Source: Melaminivora sp034675505 (GTDB taxonomy: Bacteria; Pseudomonadota; Gammaproteobacteria; Burkholderiales; Burkholderiaceae_C). From it: a DNA stretch of 64,000 nt. Below the pieces are notes generated by a model. The model searched no databases. It was given only the letters and a program-made list of their open reading frames with translations, and had not been told where the DNA came from. How positions within the stretch are numbered: position 1 is the first letter of the stretch; the number at the start of each line of letters is the position of its first letter. The stretch is from contig JAUCDD010000025.1 in the NCBI GenBank assembly GCA_034675505.1, positions 62,001-126,000 of the forward strand. The letters are read 5' to 3'. Of this stretch, positions 52,350-61,597 are shown piece after piece. A program made the position numbers and the translations under genes.

Positions 52350-53384
52350 ATGGCCGCGTTGCCCGACCTTGTCATCCTGCGTCCCGAGGGCCTGTATTGC
52401 CCGCCGGGCGACTTTTTCATCGACCCCTGGCGCCCGGTCGAGCGCGCCGTCATCACCCACGCCCACTCCGACCACGCTCGCGCGGGCCATGGGCACTACC
52501 TGGCGCACACGCTGAGCGCCGGCACCCTGCGCGCGCGGCTGGGCGCGGACATCCACCTGCAGACCCTGGAATACGGCAAGCAGGTCCAGCACCACGGCGT
52601 GCGCATCTCGCTGCACCCGGCCGGGCATGTGCTCGGCTCGGCGCAGGTGCGCATCGAGCACGGCGGCCAGGTCTGGGTGGCCTCGGGCGACTACAAGCTG
52701 GAGGCCGACGGCACCTGCGCGCCCTTCGAGCCGGTGCGCTGCGACACCTTCATCACCGAATCCACCTTCGGCCTGCCCATCTACCGCTGGCCCAGCCAGC
52801 GCGAGCTGTTCGCCGACATCGACGCCTGGTGGCGCGCCAACGCCGCCGCCGGCCGGCCCTCGGTGCTGCTGTGCTACGCCTTCGGCAAGGCGCAGCGCAT
52901 CCTGCACGGCGTGGACCGCAGCATCGGCCCCATCGTGGTGCATGGCGCCGTGGAGCCGCTCAATGCCGTGTACCGCGAGGCGGGCGTGGACCTGGCGCCC
53001 ACGCTGCGCGTGACCGATCCGGGCGTGGACGCCAAGCTGCTGCGCACAGCGCTGGTGCTGGCGCCGCCCTCGGCGCAGGGCACGCCCTGGATGCGGCGCT
53101 TCGCGCGCCACTCCGACGCCTTTGCCAGCGGCTGGATGCAGCTGCGCGGCGCACGCCGGCGCCGCGGCGTGGACCGGGGCTTCGTCATGTCCGACCACGC
53201 CGACTGGCCGGGCCTGCAGCAGGCCATTGCGGCCACGGGCGCCGGACGCGTTTTCGTCACGCACGGCAGCGTCGCCACGCTGGTGCGCTGGCTGCGCGAG
53301 GAGCGCGGCCTGGACGCGCAGGCCTTTGAGACTGAATATGGCCACGAGGACGAGGCGGACGGCAACGCCGGGAGCGCCGCATGA
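52350..53384 (+). CDS. Ligase-associated DNA exonuclease (metallo-beta-lactamase fold)
   Basis: A 344-residue MBL-fold/beta-CASP-like nuclease. The metal motif HAHSDHARAGH is at about 34-44, followed by HPAGHVLGSAQ, the SGDYK strand, TESTFGLP and the late MSDHADW. It belongs to the ligase-associated exonuclease family that always travels with an ATP-dependent ligase, an Lhr-like helicase and PdeM. ATG 52350 was chosen over a TTG at 52311. The ligase start overlaps its stop by ATGA. Confidence 0.92.
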   Translation: MAALPDLVILRPEGLYCPPGDFFIDPWRPVERAVITHAHSDHARAGHGHYLAHTLSAGTLRARLGADIHLQTLEYGKQVQHHGVRISLHPAGHVLGSAQVRIEHGGQVWVASGDYKLEADGTCAPFEPVRCDTFITESTFGLPIYRWPSQRELFADIDAWWRANAAAGRPSVLLCYAFGKAQRILHGVDRSIGPIVVHGAVEPLNAVYREAGVDLAPTLRVTDPGVDAKLLRTALVLAPPSAQGTPWMRRFARHSDAFASGWMQLRGARRRRGVDRGFVMSDHADWPGLQQAIAATGAGRVFVTHGSVATLVRWLREERGLDAQAFETEYGHEDEADGNAGSAA

Positions 53385-55069
53385 AGCGCTTCGCCGCCCT
53401 GTACCAGCAGCTGGACGCCAGCACCTCGCTGCTGGCCAAACAGGCGGCGCTGCGCGAGTACCTGCAAAGCGCAGCGCCCGCAGATGCCGCCTGGGCCGTG
53501 TACTTCCTGGCGGGCGGCAAGCCGCGCCAGCTGGTGCCCGTGCGCCTGCTGCGCCAGCTTGCGCGCGAGGCCGCCGGCCTGCCCGAGTGGCTGTTCGACG
53601 AATGCTATGAGGCCGTGGGCGACCTGGCCGAGACCATCGCACTGCTGCTGCCGGCGCCGGGCGATGCGCACGCGCTGCCCCTGGCCGACTGGATGGCCGG
53701 GCACCTGCTGCCGCTGCGCGGCCTGCCGCCCGACGAGCTGGCCGGTCGGCTGCGCGCGCAGTGGAACAGCCTCGCGCGCGAGGAGCGCCTGGTGTACTTC
53801 AAGCTCATCACCGGGGCTTTTCGCGTGGGCGTGTCGAAGCTGCAGGTCACGCAGGCGCTGGCGGCTGCCAGCGGCGTGGATGCCAAGCGCATCGCCCAGC
53901 GCCTGATGGGCTACACCCACATCGGCGCGCGCCCCACGGCGCAGGACTACGCGCGCCTCGTGCAGCCCGAGGACGCGGCAGACATCACGAGCGCGCGCCG
54001 CGAGGCCAGCGGCCACCCGTACCCCTTCTTTCTCGCGCACCCCCTGCAGCTGCCCGTGGCGCAGATGCCCGAGGTGCTGGGCGCGCCGGGCGAGTGGCTC
54101 ATCGAATGGAAGTGGGACGGCATCCGCGCCCAGCTGGTGCACCGCGCGGGCGCCACCTGGGTCTGGTCGCGCGGCGAGGAGCTGGTCAGCGAGCGCTTTC
54201 CTGAGCTGCAGGTCCTGGGCGACGCGCTGCCGGACGGCACCGTGATCGATGGCGAGATCGTGGTCTGGCAGCCCGCCGCGCCGGGCAGCGGCGGCCCGGG
54301 CCAGGTACGCCCCTTTGCCGACCTGCAAAAACGCATCGGCCGCAAGGCGCTGCCACCGAAGATCCTGCGCGAGCTGCCGGTGGTGCTGATGGCCTATGAC
54401 CTGCTGGAGGAGGGCGGGCGCGACCTGCGCGCGCTGCCCCAGCACGAGCGCCGCGCGCGGCTGGATGCGCTCATCGACCGCGCCTCCCACCCCACGCTGC
54501 TGGCCAGCCCGCTGCTGCAGGGGAGCAGCTGGGACGACCTGGCCACCCAGCGCGAGCAGGCGCGCGCCCTGGGCGTCGAGGGAATGATGCTGAAAGGGCG
54601 CCAGGCGCAGTATGGCGTCGGCCGCACCAAGGATGTGGGCGTGTGGTGGAAGTGGAAGATCGACCCCTTGAGCGTGGACGCCGTGCTGATCTACGCCCAG
54701 CGCGGGCACGGCCGGCGCGCCAGCCTCTATACCGACTACACCTTCGCCGTGTGGGACCGGCCGCAGGGCGAGGAAGGCCGCGCGCTGGTGCCGTTCGCCA
54801 AGGCGTACTCGGGCCTGACGGACGCGGAGATCGCGCAGGTGGATGCGCTGATCCGCAAGACTACGGTGGAGACCTTCGGCCCGGTGCGCAGCGTGCGCCC
54901 GACGCTGGTGTTCGAACTGGGCTTCGAGGGCATCGCCAGGAGCGGCCGGCACAAGAGCGGCATCGCCGTGCGCTTTCCGCGCATGCTGCGCTGTCGGCAG
55001 GACAAGCCGGTGGAGGAGGCAGACAGCCTGCAGACGCTGGCGCAGCTGCTGCAAGGGCCCCAGGCATGA
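53381..55069 (+). CDS. ATP-dependent DNA ligase (LigC/B-type, repair cluster)
   Basis: A 562-residue ATP-dependent ligase. The adenylated Lys is Lys244 in EWKWDGIRA (motif I); DGEIVVW is motif III-like, and EGMMLKGRQAQYGVGRTKDVGVWWKWKID covers motifs IV-V. An N-terminal DNA-binding domain (1-200) precedes the adenylation domain; an OB fold follows. It seals nicks in a backup repair pathway beside the NAD-dependent LigA. It overlaps the exonuclease by 4 nt. Confidence 0.95.
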   Translation: MKRFAALYQQLDASTSLLAKQAALREYLQSAAPADAAWAVYFLAGGKPRQLVPVRLLRQLAREAAGLPEWLFDECYEAVGDLAETIALLLPAPGDAHALPLADWMAGHLLPLRGLPPDELAGRLRAQWNSLAREERLVYFKLITGAFRVGVSKLQVTQALAAASGVDAKRIAQRLMGYTHIGARPTAQDYARLVQPEDAADITSARREASGHPYPFFLAHPLQLPVAQMPEVLGAPGEWLIEWKWDGIRAQLVHRAGATWVWSRGEELVSERFPELQVLGDALPDGTVIDGEIVVWQPAAPGSGGPGQVRPFADLQKRIGRKALPPKILRELPVVLMAYDLLEEGGRDLRALPQHERRARLDALIDRASHPTLLASPLLQGSSWDDLATQREQARALGVEGMMLKGRQAQYGVGRTKDVGVWWKWKIDPLSVDAVLIYAQRGHGRRASLYTDYTFAVWDRPQGEEGRALVPFAKAYSGLTDAEIAQVDALIRKTTVETFGPVRSVRPTLVFELGFEGIARSGRHKSGIAVRFPRMLRCRQDKPVEEADSLQTLAQLLQGPQA

Positions 55070-55079
55070 GCCGCGCACA

Positions 55080-55265
55080 TCGCCTCGCGTCTCTCCCCCC
55101 CTCTGGGGCAGGGCAGGGGCGGGGCGTTGCCAGTGAGATACGTGGTGCCACTCCGTCTCCCTCCCCCTCTGGGGGAGGGCCGGGGTGGGGGCCAGCCGCG
55201 GCAGGCGCTTTCAACCGCGATTGCCACCACGCGCCGGCCCCCATCCCAGCCTTCCCCCGGAGGGG
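55080..55265. repeat. GC-rich inverted repeat cluster between ligase and helicase
   Basis: Three related modules of the type CCTCCCCCTCTGGGGGAGGG occur in this gap, including CCCCTCTGGGGGAGGGCC near 55161-55181 and a reverse module CCTTCCCCCGGAGGGGGAAGG near 55251-55271. These self-complementary intergenic repeats are common in high-GC Burkholderiales. No T-tract. Confidence 0.55.
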
Positions 55266-55318
55266 GAAGGAGCCGCAGCGGCACCGGCCCAGCGTGCTGC
55301 GGCGCTCGCGAGGCGCCC

Positions 55319-58297
55319 ATGTCTGAACGCCGCCGCTCCGGCGCCGGCCGTCCTGACGCCGCCGCCTGGCTCGCCGCGCGCGGCTGGCGGCCGTTTGCCT
55401 TCCAGCGCCAGGTCTGGCGCGCCATGGCGGCTGGCCGCTCGGGCCTGCTGCACGCCACCACGGGCGCGGGCAAGACCTACGCCGTCTGGCTGGGCGCCTT
55501 GCAGGCCCTGGGAGCGAAAAACAAGCAAAAATCGCCCCAAGCCGGCGTGGATCAACGGCATTCAGCTATCGAAAGAGAAGCTAAACGCCCCGCCTCCGCA
55601 CCCCTGGCCGTGCTGTGGATCACCCCCATGCGCGCCCTGGCCGCCGACACGCTCAAGGCCCTGGCCGCGCCGCTGGCCGAACTCGCCCCGCAACACCCTG
55701 CCACCCTCGCGCGCTGGACGCTGGGCGCGCGCACCGGCGACACCGCCAGCGGCGAGCGCAGCGCGCAGTCGCGCCGCCTGCCCACGGTGCTGGTGACCAC
55801 GCCCGAGAGCCTGTCGCTGCTGCTGGCCCGCGCCGACGCGCGCGAGCAGCTGTCGCAGGTGCGCCTGGTCGTGGCCGACGAGTGGCACGAGCTGCTGGGC
55901 AACAAGCGCGGCGTGCAGCTGCAGCTGGCCCTGGCGCGCCTGGCCACGTGGAGCCCGCGGCTGATGGTCTGGGGCATGTCCGCCACGCTGGGCAACCTGC
56001 CCGAGGCCATGGACACGCTGCTCGCGCCTTTGGGGCTGCAGGAGGCCGGCGAGCTGGTGCAGGGCCGTATCGACAAGGCCCTGGCCATCGACACGCTGCT
56101 GCCCGACGCCCCCGAGCGCTTTTCCTGGGCCGGCCACCTGGGCCTGCGCATGCTGCCGGCGGTGGTCGCTGAGCTGGAGCAGAGCAGCACCACGCTGGTC
56201 TTCGTCAATGTCCGCTCGCAGGCCGAGCAGTGGTACCAGGCGCTGCTGGACGCGCGCCCCGACTGGGCCGGAGAGTTGGCCATCCACCACGGTTCGCTGG
56301 ACCGCGCGGTGCGCGAGTGGGTCGAGGCGGGATTGAAGGCCGGCAGCCTGCGCGCCGTGGTCGCCACCTCCAGCCTGGATCTGGGGGTGGACTTCGCGCC
56401 GGTGGAGCGCGTGCTGCAGATCGGCTCGGCCAAGGGCGTGGCGCGGCTGCTGCAGCGCGCCGGCCGCTCCGGCCATTCGCCCGGCCGGCCCTCGCGCATT
56501 ACCCTGGTGCCCACGCACAGCCTGGAGATCGTCGAGGCCGCTGCCGCGCGCGACGCCGTGCGCGCAGGCCAGGTGGAGAGCCGCGCATCGCCCGAGCAGC
56601 CCATCGACGTGCTGGTGCAGCACCTGGTCACCGTCGCCCTGGGCGGCGGCTTCGAGCCCGAGGCGCTGTACCAGGAAGTGCGCCGCACCCGCGCCTACCG
56701 CGGCCTGGGGCGCGAAGTGTGGGACTGGTGCCTGGCCTTCGTCAGCGGCGGCGGGCAGGCGCTGGCCGCCTACCCGGACTACCGGCGCGTGGTGCCGGAA
56801 GGCGACGGCCTGTGGCGCATGCCCGACGCGCGCCTGGCGCGGCGCCACCGCGCCAACATCGGCACCATCGTCAGCGACGCCAGCATGGCCGTGCAGATCC
56901 TGCACGGCGCGCGCCTGGGGTCGATGGAAGAAAGTTTCCTGTCGCGCCTGTCGCCGGGCGACTGCTTCGTCTTCGCCGGCCAGGTGCTGGAGCTGGTGCG
57001 CATCGAGCAGATGACCGCCTTCGTGCGCCGCGCCCCGCGCACGCGTGCCACCGTGCCGCGCTGGGCCGGCTCGCGCATGCCGCTGTCCACCGTGCTGGCC
57101 GACTTCGTGGTGCGCGAGCTGGCGCAGGCGGCCGCCGGGCGCTACGCCAGCCCCGAGCTGCGCGCCGTGCGGCCGCTGCTCCAGCTGCAGCAGCGCTGGT
57201 CGGCCTTGCCCACGCCCGAGACGCTGCTGGCCGAGACGCTGCGCACGCGCGAGGGCTGGCACCTGTTTTTGTACCCTTTCGCCGGCCGGCACGCGCACAT
57301 GGGGCTGGCCAGCCTGCTGGCCTGGCGCGCGGCGCAGGGCGAGGCGGGCACGTTCTCCATTGCCGTGAACGACTATGGACTGGAACTGGTGAGCGCCACC
57401 GAGCGCGACTGGGCGGCGCTGCTGCCCGCGCTGCTGCGCGCCGAGCCGGCGCCAGCCTACGAGCATGCCGGGGGCCACACACAGGACGGCGCGCAGGACA
57501 GCCCGGATGCAGGCCCGGCAGCGCCGCATGGCAGCGCCCCGCGCAACACCGCCAACGCGCAATCGCCGGGCGAGCCCGCACACGGCGGCGGCGAGGCAGC
57601 CGGCGCCCCCCTGCACCGCGCCCTGCTGCACGAGCTGCTGGCCAGCCTGAACGCCACCGAGATGGCGCGCCGGCGCTTTCGCGAGATCGCCCGCGTGGCC
57701 GGGCTGATCTTCCAGAGCCACCCCGGCGAGCAGCGCAGCGCGCGCCAGCTGCAGGCCTCGGCGCAGCTGTTCTTCGAGGTCTTTCGCAAGTACGACAGCA
57801 CCAACCTGCTGCTGCGCCAGGCCAGCGAAGAGGTGCTGAGCCAGGAGCTGGACGTGCGCGCCATCGCGGCCGCGCTGCGCCGCATGCAGGGGCAGCAGCT
57901 GGCCCTGCACGCGCTCGTTCGCCCCGGCCCGCTGGCCTTTCCGCTCATGGTCGAGCGCTTTCGCGAAAAGCTCAGCAACGAAGCCTTGGCCGACCGCATC
58001 GCCCGCATGCTGGGCGACCTGGAGGCGGCGGCCGACACGCGCGGCCCGGCGCCTGCCGTGCGCGTGCAGGACGTGGTGCCGCCCGACCCGCCGCTGCGCC
58101 GGCGCGCCCGGGCGCCGGCCGAGCCCGGGCCCGGGCAAGGCGCCGGCACCGACCCGGGCGCCGGGCCGCAGGCGGCCCCGTCGATCGCCGCGGGGCTGGG
58201 CTTTGGCGGCGACGCCGCGCCGGCCGGCGCCCGCGCGGCGCGCACCGGGCGCCAGGGCCGTCCGCGGCGTCCTTCACGGCGGCGCCCGCGCCTGTAG
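55319..58297 (+). CDS. Ligase-associated DEXH-box helicase (Lhr family)
   Basis: A 992-residue superfamily-2 helicase. Motif I TTGAGKT (47-53), motif Ia WITPMRALA, motif II ADEWHELLG, motif III GMSATLGN, and the second RecA domain with FVNVRSQAEQWY, VATSSLDLGVDF and QRAGRSGHSPGRPS. A winged helix and the Lhr core follow, with an unconserved linker (about 710-770). Between motifs I and Ia lies an insertion of about 24 residues (66-89, AKNKQKSPQAGVDQRHSAIE) encoded by a copy of the dispersed repeat. ATG 55319 was chosen; upstream open frame is repeat-derived. Confidence 0.94.
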   Translation: MSERRRSGAGRPDAAAWLAARGWRPFAFQRQVWRAMAAGRSGLLHATTGAGKTYAVWLGALQALGAKNKQKSPQAGVDQRHSAIEREAKRPASAPLAVLWITPMRALAADTLKALAAPLAELAPQHPATLARWTLGARTGDTASGERSAQSRRLPTVLVTTPESLSLLLARADAREQLSQVRLVVADEWHELLGNKRGVQLQLALARLATWSPRLMVWGMSATLGNLPEAMDTLLAPLGLQEAGELVQGRIDKALAIDTLLPDAPERFSWAGHLGLRMLPAVVAELEQSSTTLVFVNVRSQAEQWYQALLDARPDWAGELAIHHGSLDRAVREWVEAGLKAGSLRAVVATSSLDLGVDFAPVERVLQIGSAKGVARLLQRAGRSGHSPGRPSRITLVPTHSLEIVEAAAARDAVRAGQVESRASPEQPIDVLVQHLVTVALGGGFEPEALYQEVRRTRAYRGLGREVWDWCLAFVSGGGQALAAYPDYRRVVPEGDGLWRMPDARLARRHRANIGTIVSDASMAVQILHGARLGSMEESFLSRLSPGDCFVFAGQVLELVRIEQMTAFVRRAPRTRATVPRWAGSRMPLSTVLADFVVRELAQAAAGRYASPELRAVRPLLQLQQRWSALPTPETLLAETLRTREGWHLFLYPFAGRHAHMGLASLLAWRAAQGEAGTFSIAVNDYGLELVSATERDWAALLPALLRAEPAPAYEHAGGHTQDGAQDSPDAGPAAPHGSAPRNTANAQSPGEPAHGGGEAAGAPLHRALLHELLASLNATEMARRRFREIARVAGLIFQSHPGEQRSARQLQASAQLFFEVFRKYDSTNLLLRQASEEVLSQELDVRAIAAALRRMQGQQLALHALVRPGPLAFPLMVERFREKLSNEALADRIARMLGDLEAAADTRGPAPAVRVQDVVPPDPPLRRRARAPAEPGPGQGAGTDPGAGPQAAPSIAAGLGFGGDAAPAGARAARTGRQGRPRRPSRRRPRL
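55514..55586. repeat. Dispersed repeat, copy inside the helicase gene (minus orientation)
   Basis: On the minus strand it reads TCGATAGCTGAATGCCGTTG, then CACGCCGGCTTGGGGCGATTTTTGC. It is in frame and without stops in the helicase. Confidence 0.7.
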
Positions 58298-58460
58298 GAC
58301 CCATCGTGTCCGGCTGCGCCGCGATCGGCCGCACAATGGCGCGGATGGGCCCGCGCCAGGCCCCGCCGCCGGCAGGCACCGCCGGCCCGGGTCGGGCGCG
58401 GCGACGCAGCGCTCCGGCCGTGGCGCTGCCGGCTTCAGCGACCGGCCTGGCGGAGATGCC

Positions 58461-59180
58461 ATGAACGTCCACGCTCCCGTTTTGCGCCGCCCGCCTGCGC
58501 CCGGCTTCTTCGGCCCGGCCATAGACGCCGGGCCGGGCCTGTACCTCATGCTGCTGCCCGAGCACGCCCTGTGGTGGGCGCTGGCGCGCACGCTGTTCGT
58601 GGCCGACGTGCACCTGGGCAAGGCCGCCACCTTCCGCGCGCGCGGCCTGCCGGTACCTGCGGGCACCACGCAGGACAACCTGGCGCGGCTGTCGGACCTG
58701 CTGGCACGCACCGATGCCGAGCAGCTGGTCATCCTGGGCGACTTCCTGCACGCCGCCGAGGCGCAGACGCCTGCGCTGCTGGCGCAGCTGGCGCACTGGC
58801 GCGCCGCGCATGCCGGCGTCGCCATGACGCTGGTGCTGGGCAACCACGACCGCCACGCGGGCGAGCCGCCGCCCGCGCTGGGCATCCGGGTGGTGCACGA
58901 GCCCTGGGTGCCCCACGAGGGCGTGCCGCTGGCGTGCTGCCACCACCCGCAGCACCTGGCCGGCCACACCGTGCTGGCCGGGCACCTGCACCCGGCCGTG
59001 GTGCTGCGCGGGCGCGCCCGCGACACGCTGCGCCTGCCGGCCTTCTGCCACGAGGCCGGGCTGCTGCTGCTGCCTGCGTTTGGCGATTTCACCGGCGCCT
59101 GCACGCTGGAGCCGGCAGCCGGGCGCCAGCTCTATGCCGTGGGCGCGGGCGGCGTCTGGCCCCTGCCCGGGGCCGCCTGA
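58461..59180 (+). CDS. pdeM: Ligase-associated DNA damage response endonuclease PdeM
   Basis: A 239-residue calcineurin-like phosphoesterase. Metal motifs in order: LFVADVHLGKAATFR, VILGDFLHAAE, LVLGNHDRHAG, CCHHPQH and LAGHLHPAV. PdeM proteins act with ATP-dependent ligase and Lhr-like helicase in DNA-damage repair. ATG 58461 follows GGAGATGCC. A 163-bp gap separates it from the helicase; it completes the four-gene cluster. Confidence 0.9.
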   Translation: MNVHAPVLRRPPAPGFFGPAIDAGPGLYLMLLPEHALWWALARTLFVADVHLGKAATFRARGLPVPAGTTQDNLARLSDLLARTDAEQLVILGDFLHAAEAQTPALLAQLAHWRAAHAGVAMTLVLGNHDRHAGEPPPALGIRVVHEPWVPHEGVPLACCHHPQHLAGHTVLAGHLHPAVVLRGRARDTLRLPAFCHEAGLLLLPAFGDFTGACTLEPAAGRQLYAVGAGGVWPLPGAA

Positions 59181-59214
59181 CGGCGCCGCGCCCGGGGCGG
59201 CGGGCCGCCGCGGC

Positions 59215-59799
59215 TCAAGGCTGCGCCAGCCAGCCGCGCGCCAGCACCGGTGCGTCCGGCAGCTCGTTGGGCTGCCCGCCCACGGCGCCCTCGGGGGCGG
59301 GAAAGTGCGCCACCAGCAGGGCCGAGACCTCGGCCAGCGCTTGCGTCAGCCCGTCCTCGTAGCGCCCGGCGCGAAACGCCTGGCCCATGTGCGCGGCCAT
59401 GCCGTGCCAGACCTGGGGCTCCACGGCGCGCGCCAGCGCCCGGTCGGCGACGATCTCGATGGCGCGCTCGGCCAGCAGCAGGTACACCAGCACGCCGTTG
59501 TTGTGCTCGGTGTCCCACACGCGCAGCTTGCCGAACTGGGTCACGGCGCGTTCGCGCACGCCGGCGCCGCGCCACAGGTACGACAGCGGCAGGCCGCCTT
59601 CGATGCAGATGCGGATCTGTCCGGTGTGGCGCTGCTCGCTGGCGGCCACGCGCTCGCCCAGGCGCTGCAGCATGTCCGCCGGCATGGCGCGCGCCAGCCC
59701 GCCGTCGGCCCAGCGGTGGCGCGCCAGGCGGGCCAGGCGCCGCCACAGGCCGGGCGGGCGCGGCGCGTCACCGTGCGGGTGCTTGTGCTCTTGCTTCAT
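59215..59799 (-). CDS. TPM-domain protein
   Basis: A 194-residue cytosolic-looking protein with a TPM (Psb32/MOLO-1-type) domain: LGERVAASEQRHTGQIRICIEGGL, RERAVTQFGKLRVWDTEHNNGVLVYLLLAERAIEIVADRAL. Such proteins are partners of LemA and YgcG-type TPM proteins. ATG 59799 is 8 nt after the neighbouring TPM gene. Function unknown. Confidence 0.88.
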   Translation of the reverse strand: MKQEHKHPHGDAPRPPGLWRRLARLARHRWADGGLARAMPADMLQRLGERVAASEQRHTGQIRICIEGGLPLSYLWRGAGVRERAVTQFGKLRVWDTEHNNGVLVYLLLAERAIEIVADRALARAVEPQVWHGMAAHMGQAFRAGRYEDGLTQALAEVSALLVAHFPAPEGAVGGQPNELPDAPVLARGWLAQP

Positions 59800-59807
59800 T
59801 ACGCTCC

Positions 59808-60716
59808 TTACCAGCCGCCCGAGGCGCCGCCGCCGCCGAAGCTGCCGCCCCCGCCGGAGCTGAAACCGCCGCCGCCGCCAAATCCGCCACCGCCGCCACC
59901 GCCACCGCCGAAGCCCCCGCCGCCGCGCCCGCCCCCGTTCCACACGATGGGCACGCCGCGCCCGGCGAAGATCCAGGTGTAGAGCAGCGCCGCGACGCCG
60001 GCGCCGGCCGCCAGCAGCACGCTGGCCGTGAACCAGAAGGCCAGCGCACCCGCGCCCGCGCCCATCACCAGGCCGCTCAGGCGCTGGCCGAACACGGCGC
60101 GCAGCACTGGGCCCATGACCATCACGGCGAAGAACAGGAACACCGCCAGGCTCTCGAAGCCGGCGGCGCCGGGCTGGCCCTTGCCCGGCTGGGCGCCGCC
60201 GTCCGGCAGCGGCAGCGCCTCACCGGCGATGCGCGCGCCGATCTGCTGCACGGCCGCCTGCAGGCCGCCGGCGTAGTCGCCCTCGCGAAAGCGCGGCGCC
60301 ATGGCGCCATCGATGATGCGCGCGGCGGCAATGTCGGGGATCGCCCCTTCCAGCGCCCGCGCCACCTCGATGCGCATGCGCCGGTCGTCCTTGGCCACCA
60401 CCAGCAGCACGCCGTCGCCGACTTCGCGCCGGCCGATCTTCCAGGTGCTGGCGACGCGGTGGGCAAAGGCGGCGATGTCCTCGGGCGCGGTGCCGGGCAC
60501 CAGCAGCACCACCACCTGCGAGCCGTGGGTGCGCTCGATCTCGGCCAGCTGCGCCTGCAGGCCCTGGCGCTGGCTCTCGCTCAGCGTGGCGGTCTCGTCG
60601 ATCACCCGCGAGGTCAGCGCCGGCACCGCACGCAGCGGCTGGGCGAGCGCAGGCGCGCTACTGATAGCTATTAAAAATATAGCTATAAACCATTGCAGGA
60701 CGCCGGCAACTCGCAT
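59808..60716 (-). CDS. Membrane-anchored TPM-domain protein (YgcG-like)
   Basis: A 302-residue protein: signal peptide MRVAGVLQWFIAIFLIAISSAPALAQ; a periplasmic TPM domain (about 30-150, RVIDETATLSESQRQGLQAQLAEIERTHGSQVVVLLV); two transmembrane segments (about 190-250); and a Gly/Ser-rich tail (GGGGFGGGG). The signal peptide is encoded by a dispersed-repeat copy. It lies between lemA and a second TPM gene, the usual LemA-TPM trio. The tail could be a flexible surface arm; function is unknown. Confidence 0.92.
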   Translation of the reverse strand: MRVAGVLQWFIAIFLIAISSAPALAQPLRAVPALTSRVIDETATLSESQRQGLQAQLAEIERTHGSQVVVLLVPGTAPEDIAAFAHRVASTWKIGRREVGDGVLLVVAKDDRRMRIEVARALEGAIPDIAAARIIDGAMAPRFREGDYAGGLQAAVQQIGARIAGEALPLPDGGAQPGKGQPGAAGFESLAVFLFFAVMVMGPVLRAVFGQRLSGLVMGAGAGALAFWFTASVLLAAGAGVAALLYTWIFAGRGVPIVWNGGGRGGGGFGGGGGGGGGFGGGGGFSSGGGGSFGGGGASGGW

Positions 60717-60725
60717 ATTTGCCTG
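60658..60725. repeat. Dispersed repeat, copy overlapping TPM signal peptide
   Basis: GATAGCTATTAAAAATATAGCTA, then GCAGGACGCCGGCAAC and a GCATATTTGCCTGAATTC end. It covers the start codon and signal-peptide codons of the TPM gene on the opposite strand. Confidence 0.6.
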
Positions 60726-60728
60726 AAT

Positions 60729-61334
60729 TCAGGGCTTGGCGGCAGGTGCCGGGCGCGAAAAGTCCACCTGCGGCGGGGCGCTGATCTGCGCCTCGTTTTG
60801 CACGCTGAAGTTGGGCTTGGGGCCGTAGCCGAAGACCTTGCCCGTCAGGTTGGTCGGGAAGCTGCGCGCCAGCACGTTGTACTGCTGCACGGTCTCGATG
60901 TAGCGGTTGCGGGCCACGGTGATGCGGTTTTCCGTGCCCTCCAGCGTCACCCGCAGGTCGCGAAAGCCCTGGTTGGCCTGCAGCTGCGGGTAGCGCTCGG
61001 ACACCACCATCAGCCGGCTCAGCGCACTGGACAGCTCGCCTTGCGCCTGCTGGAACTTGTTGAACGCCTCCGGGTTGTTGATCAGCTCGGGCGTGGCCTG
61101 GATCGAGGTGGCCTTGGCGCGCGCCTCGACCACGCGGGTCAGCGTGTCCTGCTCGAACTGCGCCTCGCCCTTGACGGTGGCGACGATGTTGGGCACCAGG
61201 TCGGCGCGGCGCTGGTACTGGTTGAGCACTTCGCTCCAGGCGGCCTTGGACTGCTCGTCCAGGCGCTGGAAATCGTTGTAGCCGCAGCCCGAGAGGGCGG
61301 CGACGACGGCAAGCAGGGCGATGAGGCGTTTCAT
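60729..61334 (-). CDS. lemA: LemA-family lipoprotein
   Basis: A 201-residue LemA protein. The lipobox is LSGC (Cys about 17) after MKRLIALLAVVAA, and the LemA domain has YNDFQRLDEQSKAAWSEVLNQYQRRADLVPNIVATVKG. It is predicted helical and membrane-tethered, with the TPM proteins next to it. LemA proteins have uncertain roles in envelope or secretion. It is 12 nt upstream of the TPM gene. Confidence 0.93.
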   Translation of the reverse strand: MKRLIALLAVVAALSGCGYNDFQRLDEQSKAAWSEVLNQYQRRADLVPNIVATVKGEAQFEQDTLTRVVEARAKATSIQATPELINNPEAFNKFQQAQGELSSALSRLMVVSERYPQLQANQGFRDLRVTLEGTENRITVARNRYIETVQQYNVLARSFPTNLTGKVFGYGPKPNFSVQNEAQISAPPQVDFSRPAPAAKP

Positions 61335-61597
61335 GGTGGATGCGGGATCGATGGGGAGGGGCGAGGGGGGAGGGAAGCCGGCGCACAGTATGCGCCGGCC
61401 CTGCGGCGCTGCCGCGTCAGCCGCAGGCGCTTGTTGTTGTGCTGGCCGGCGCCGAAGGCGGCGTTGTCATGCGCCGGCGCGCGCAGCGCTCCTACAGAGC
61501 CCCAAGGCGCCACTGCCAGCATTCATGCAGGCCGGCGCGGCCGCACAGGCGGCGCTGTTTCACCATTTTTTCATCCCTTTTTCCGGAGGTACCCGCC

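Noticed and set aside
55080..55265. Rho-independent terminator after the ligase
   Set aside because: Strong GC hairpins are present but no T-tract follows on either strand.
55127..55318. N-terminal extension of the helicase by 64 codons
   Set aside because: The extension is made of the GC-rich intergenic repeats and has no homologous protein pattern; ATG 55319 fits the family start.
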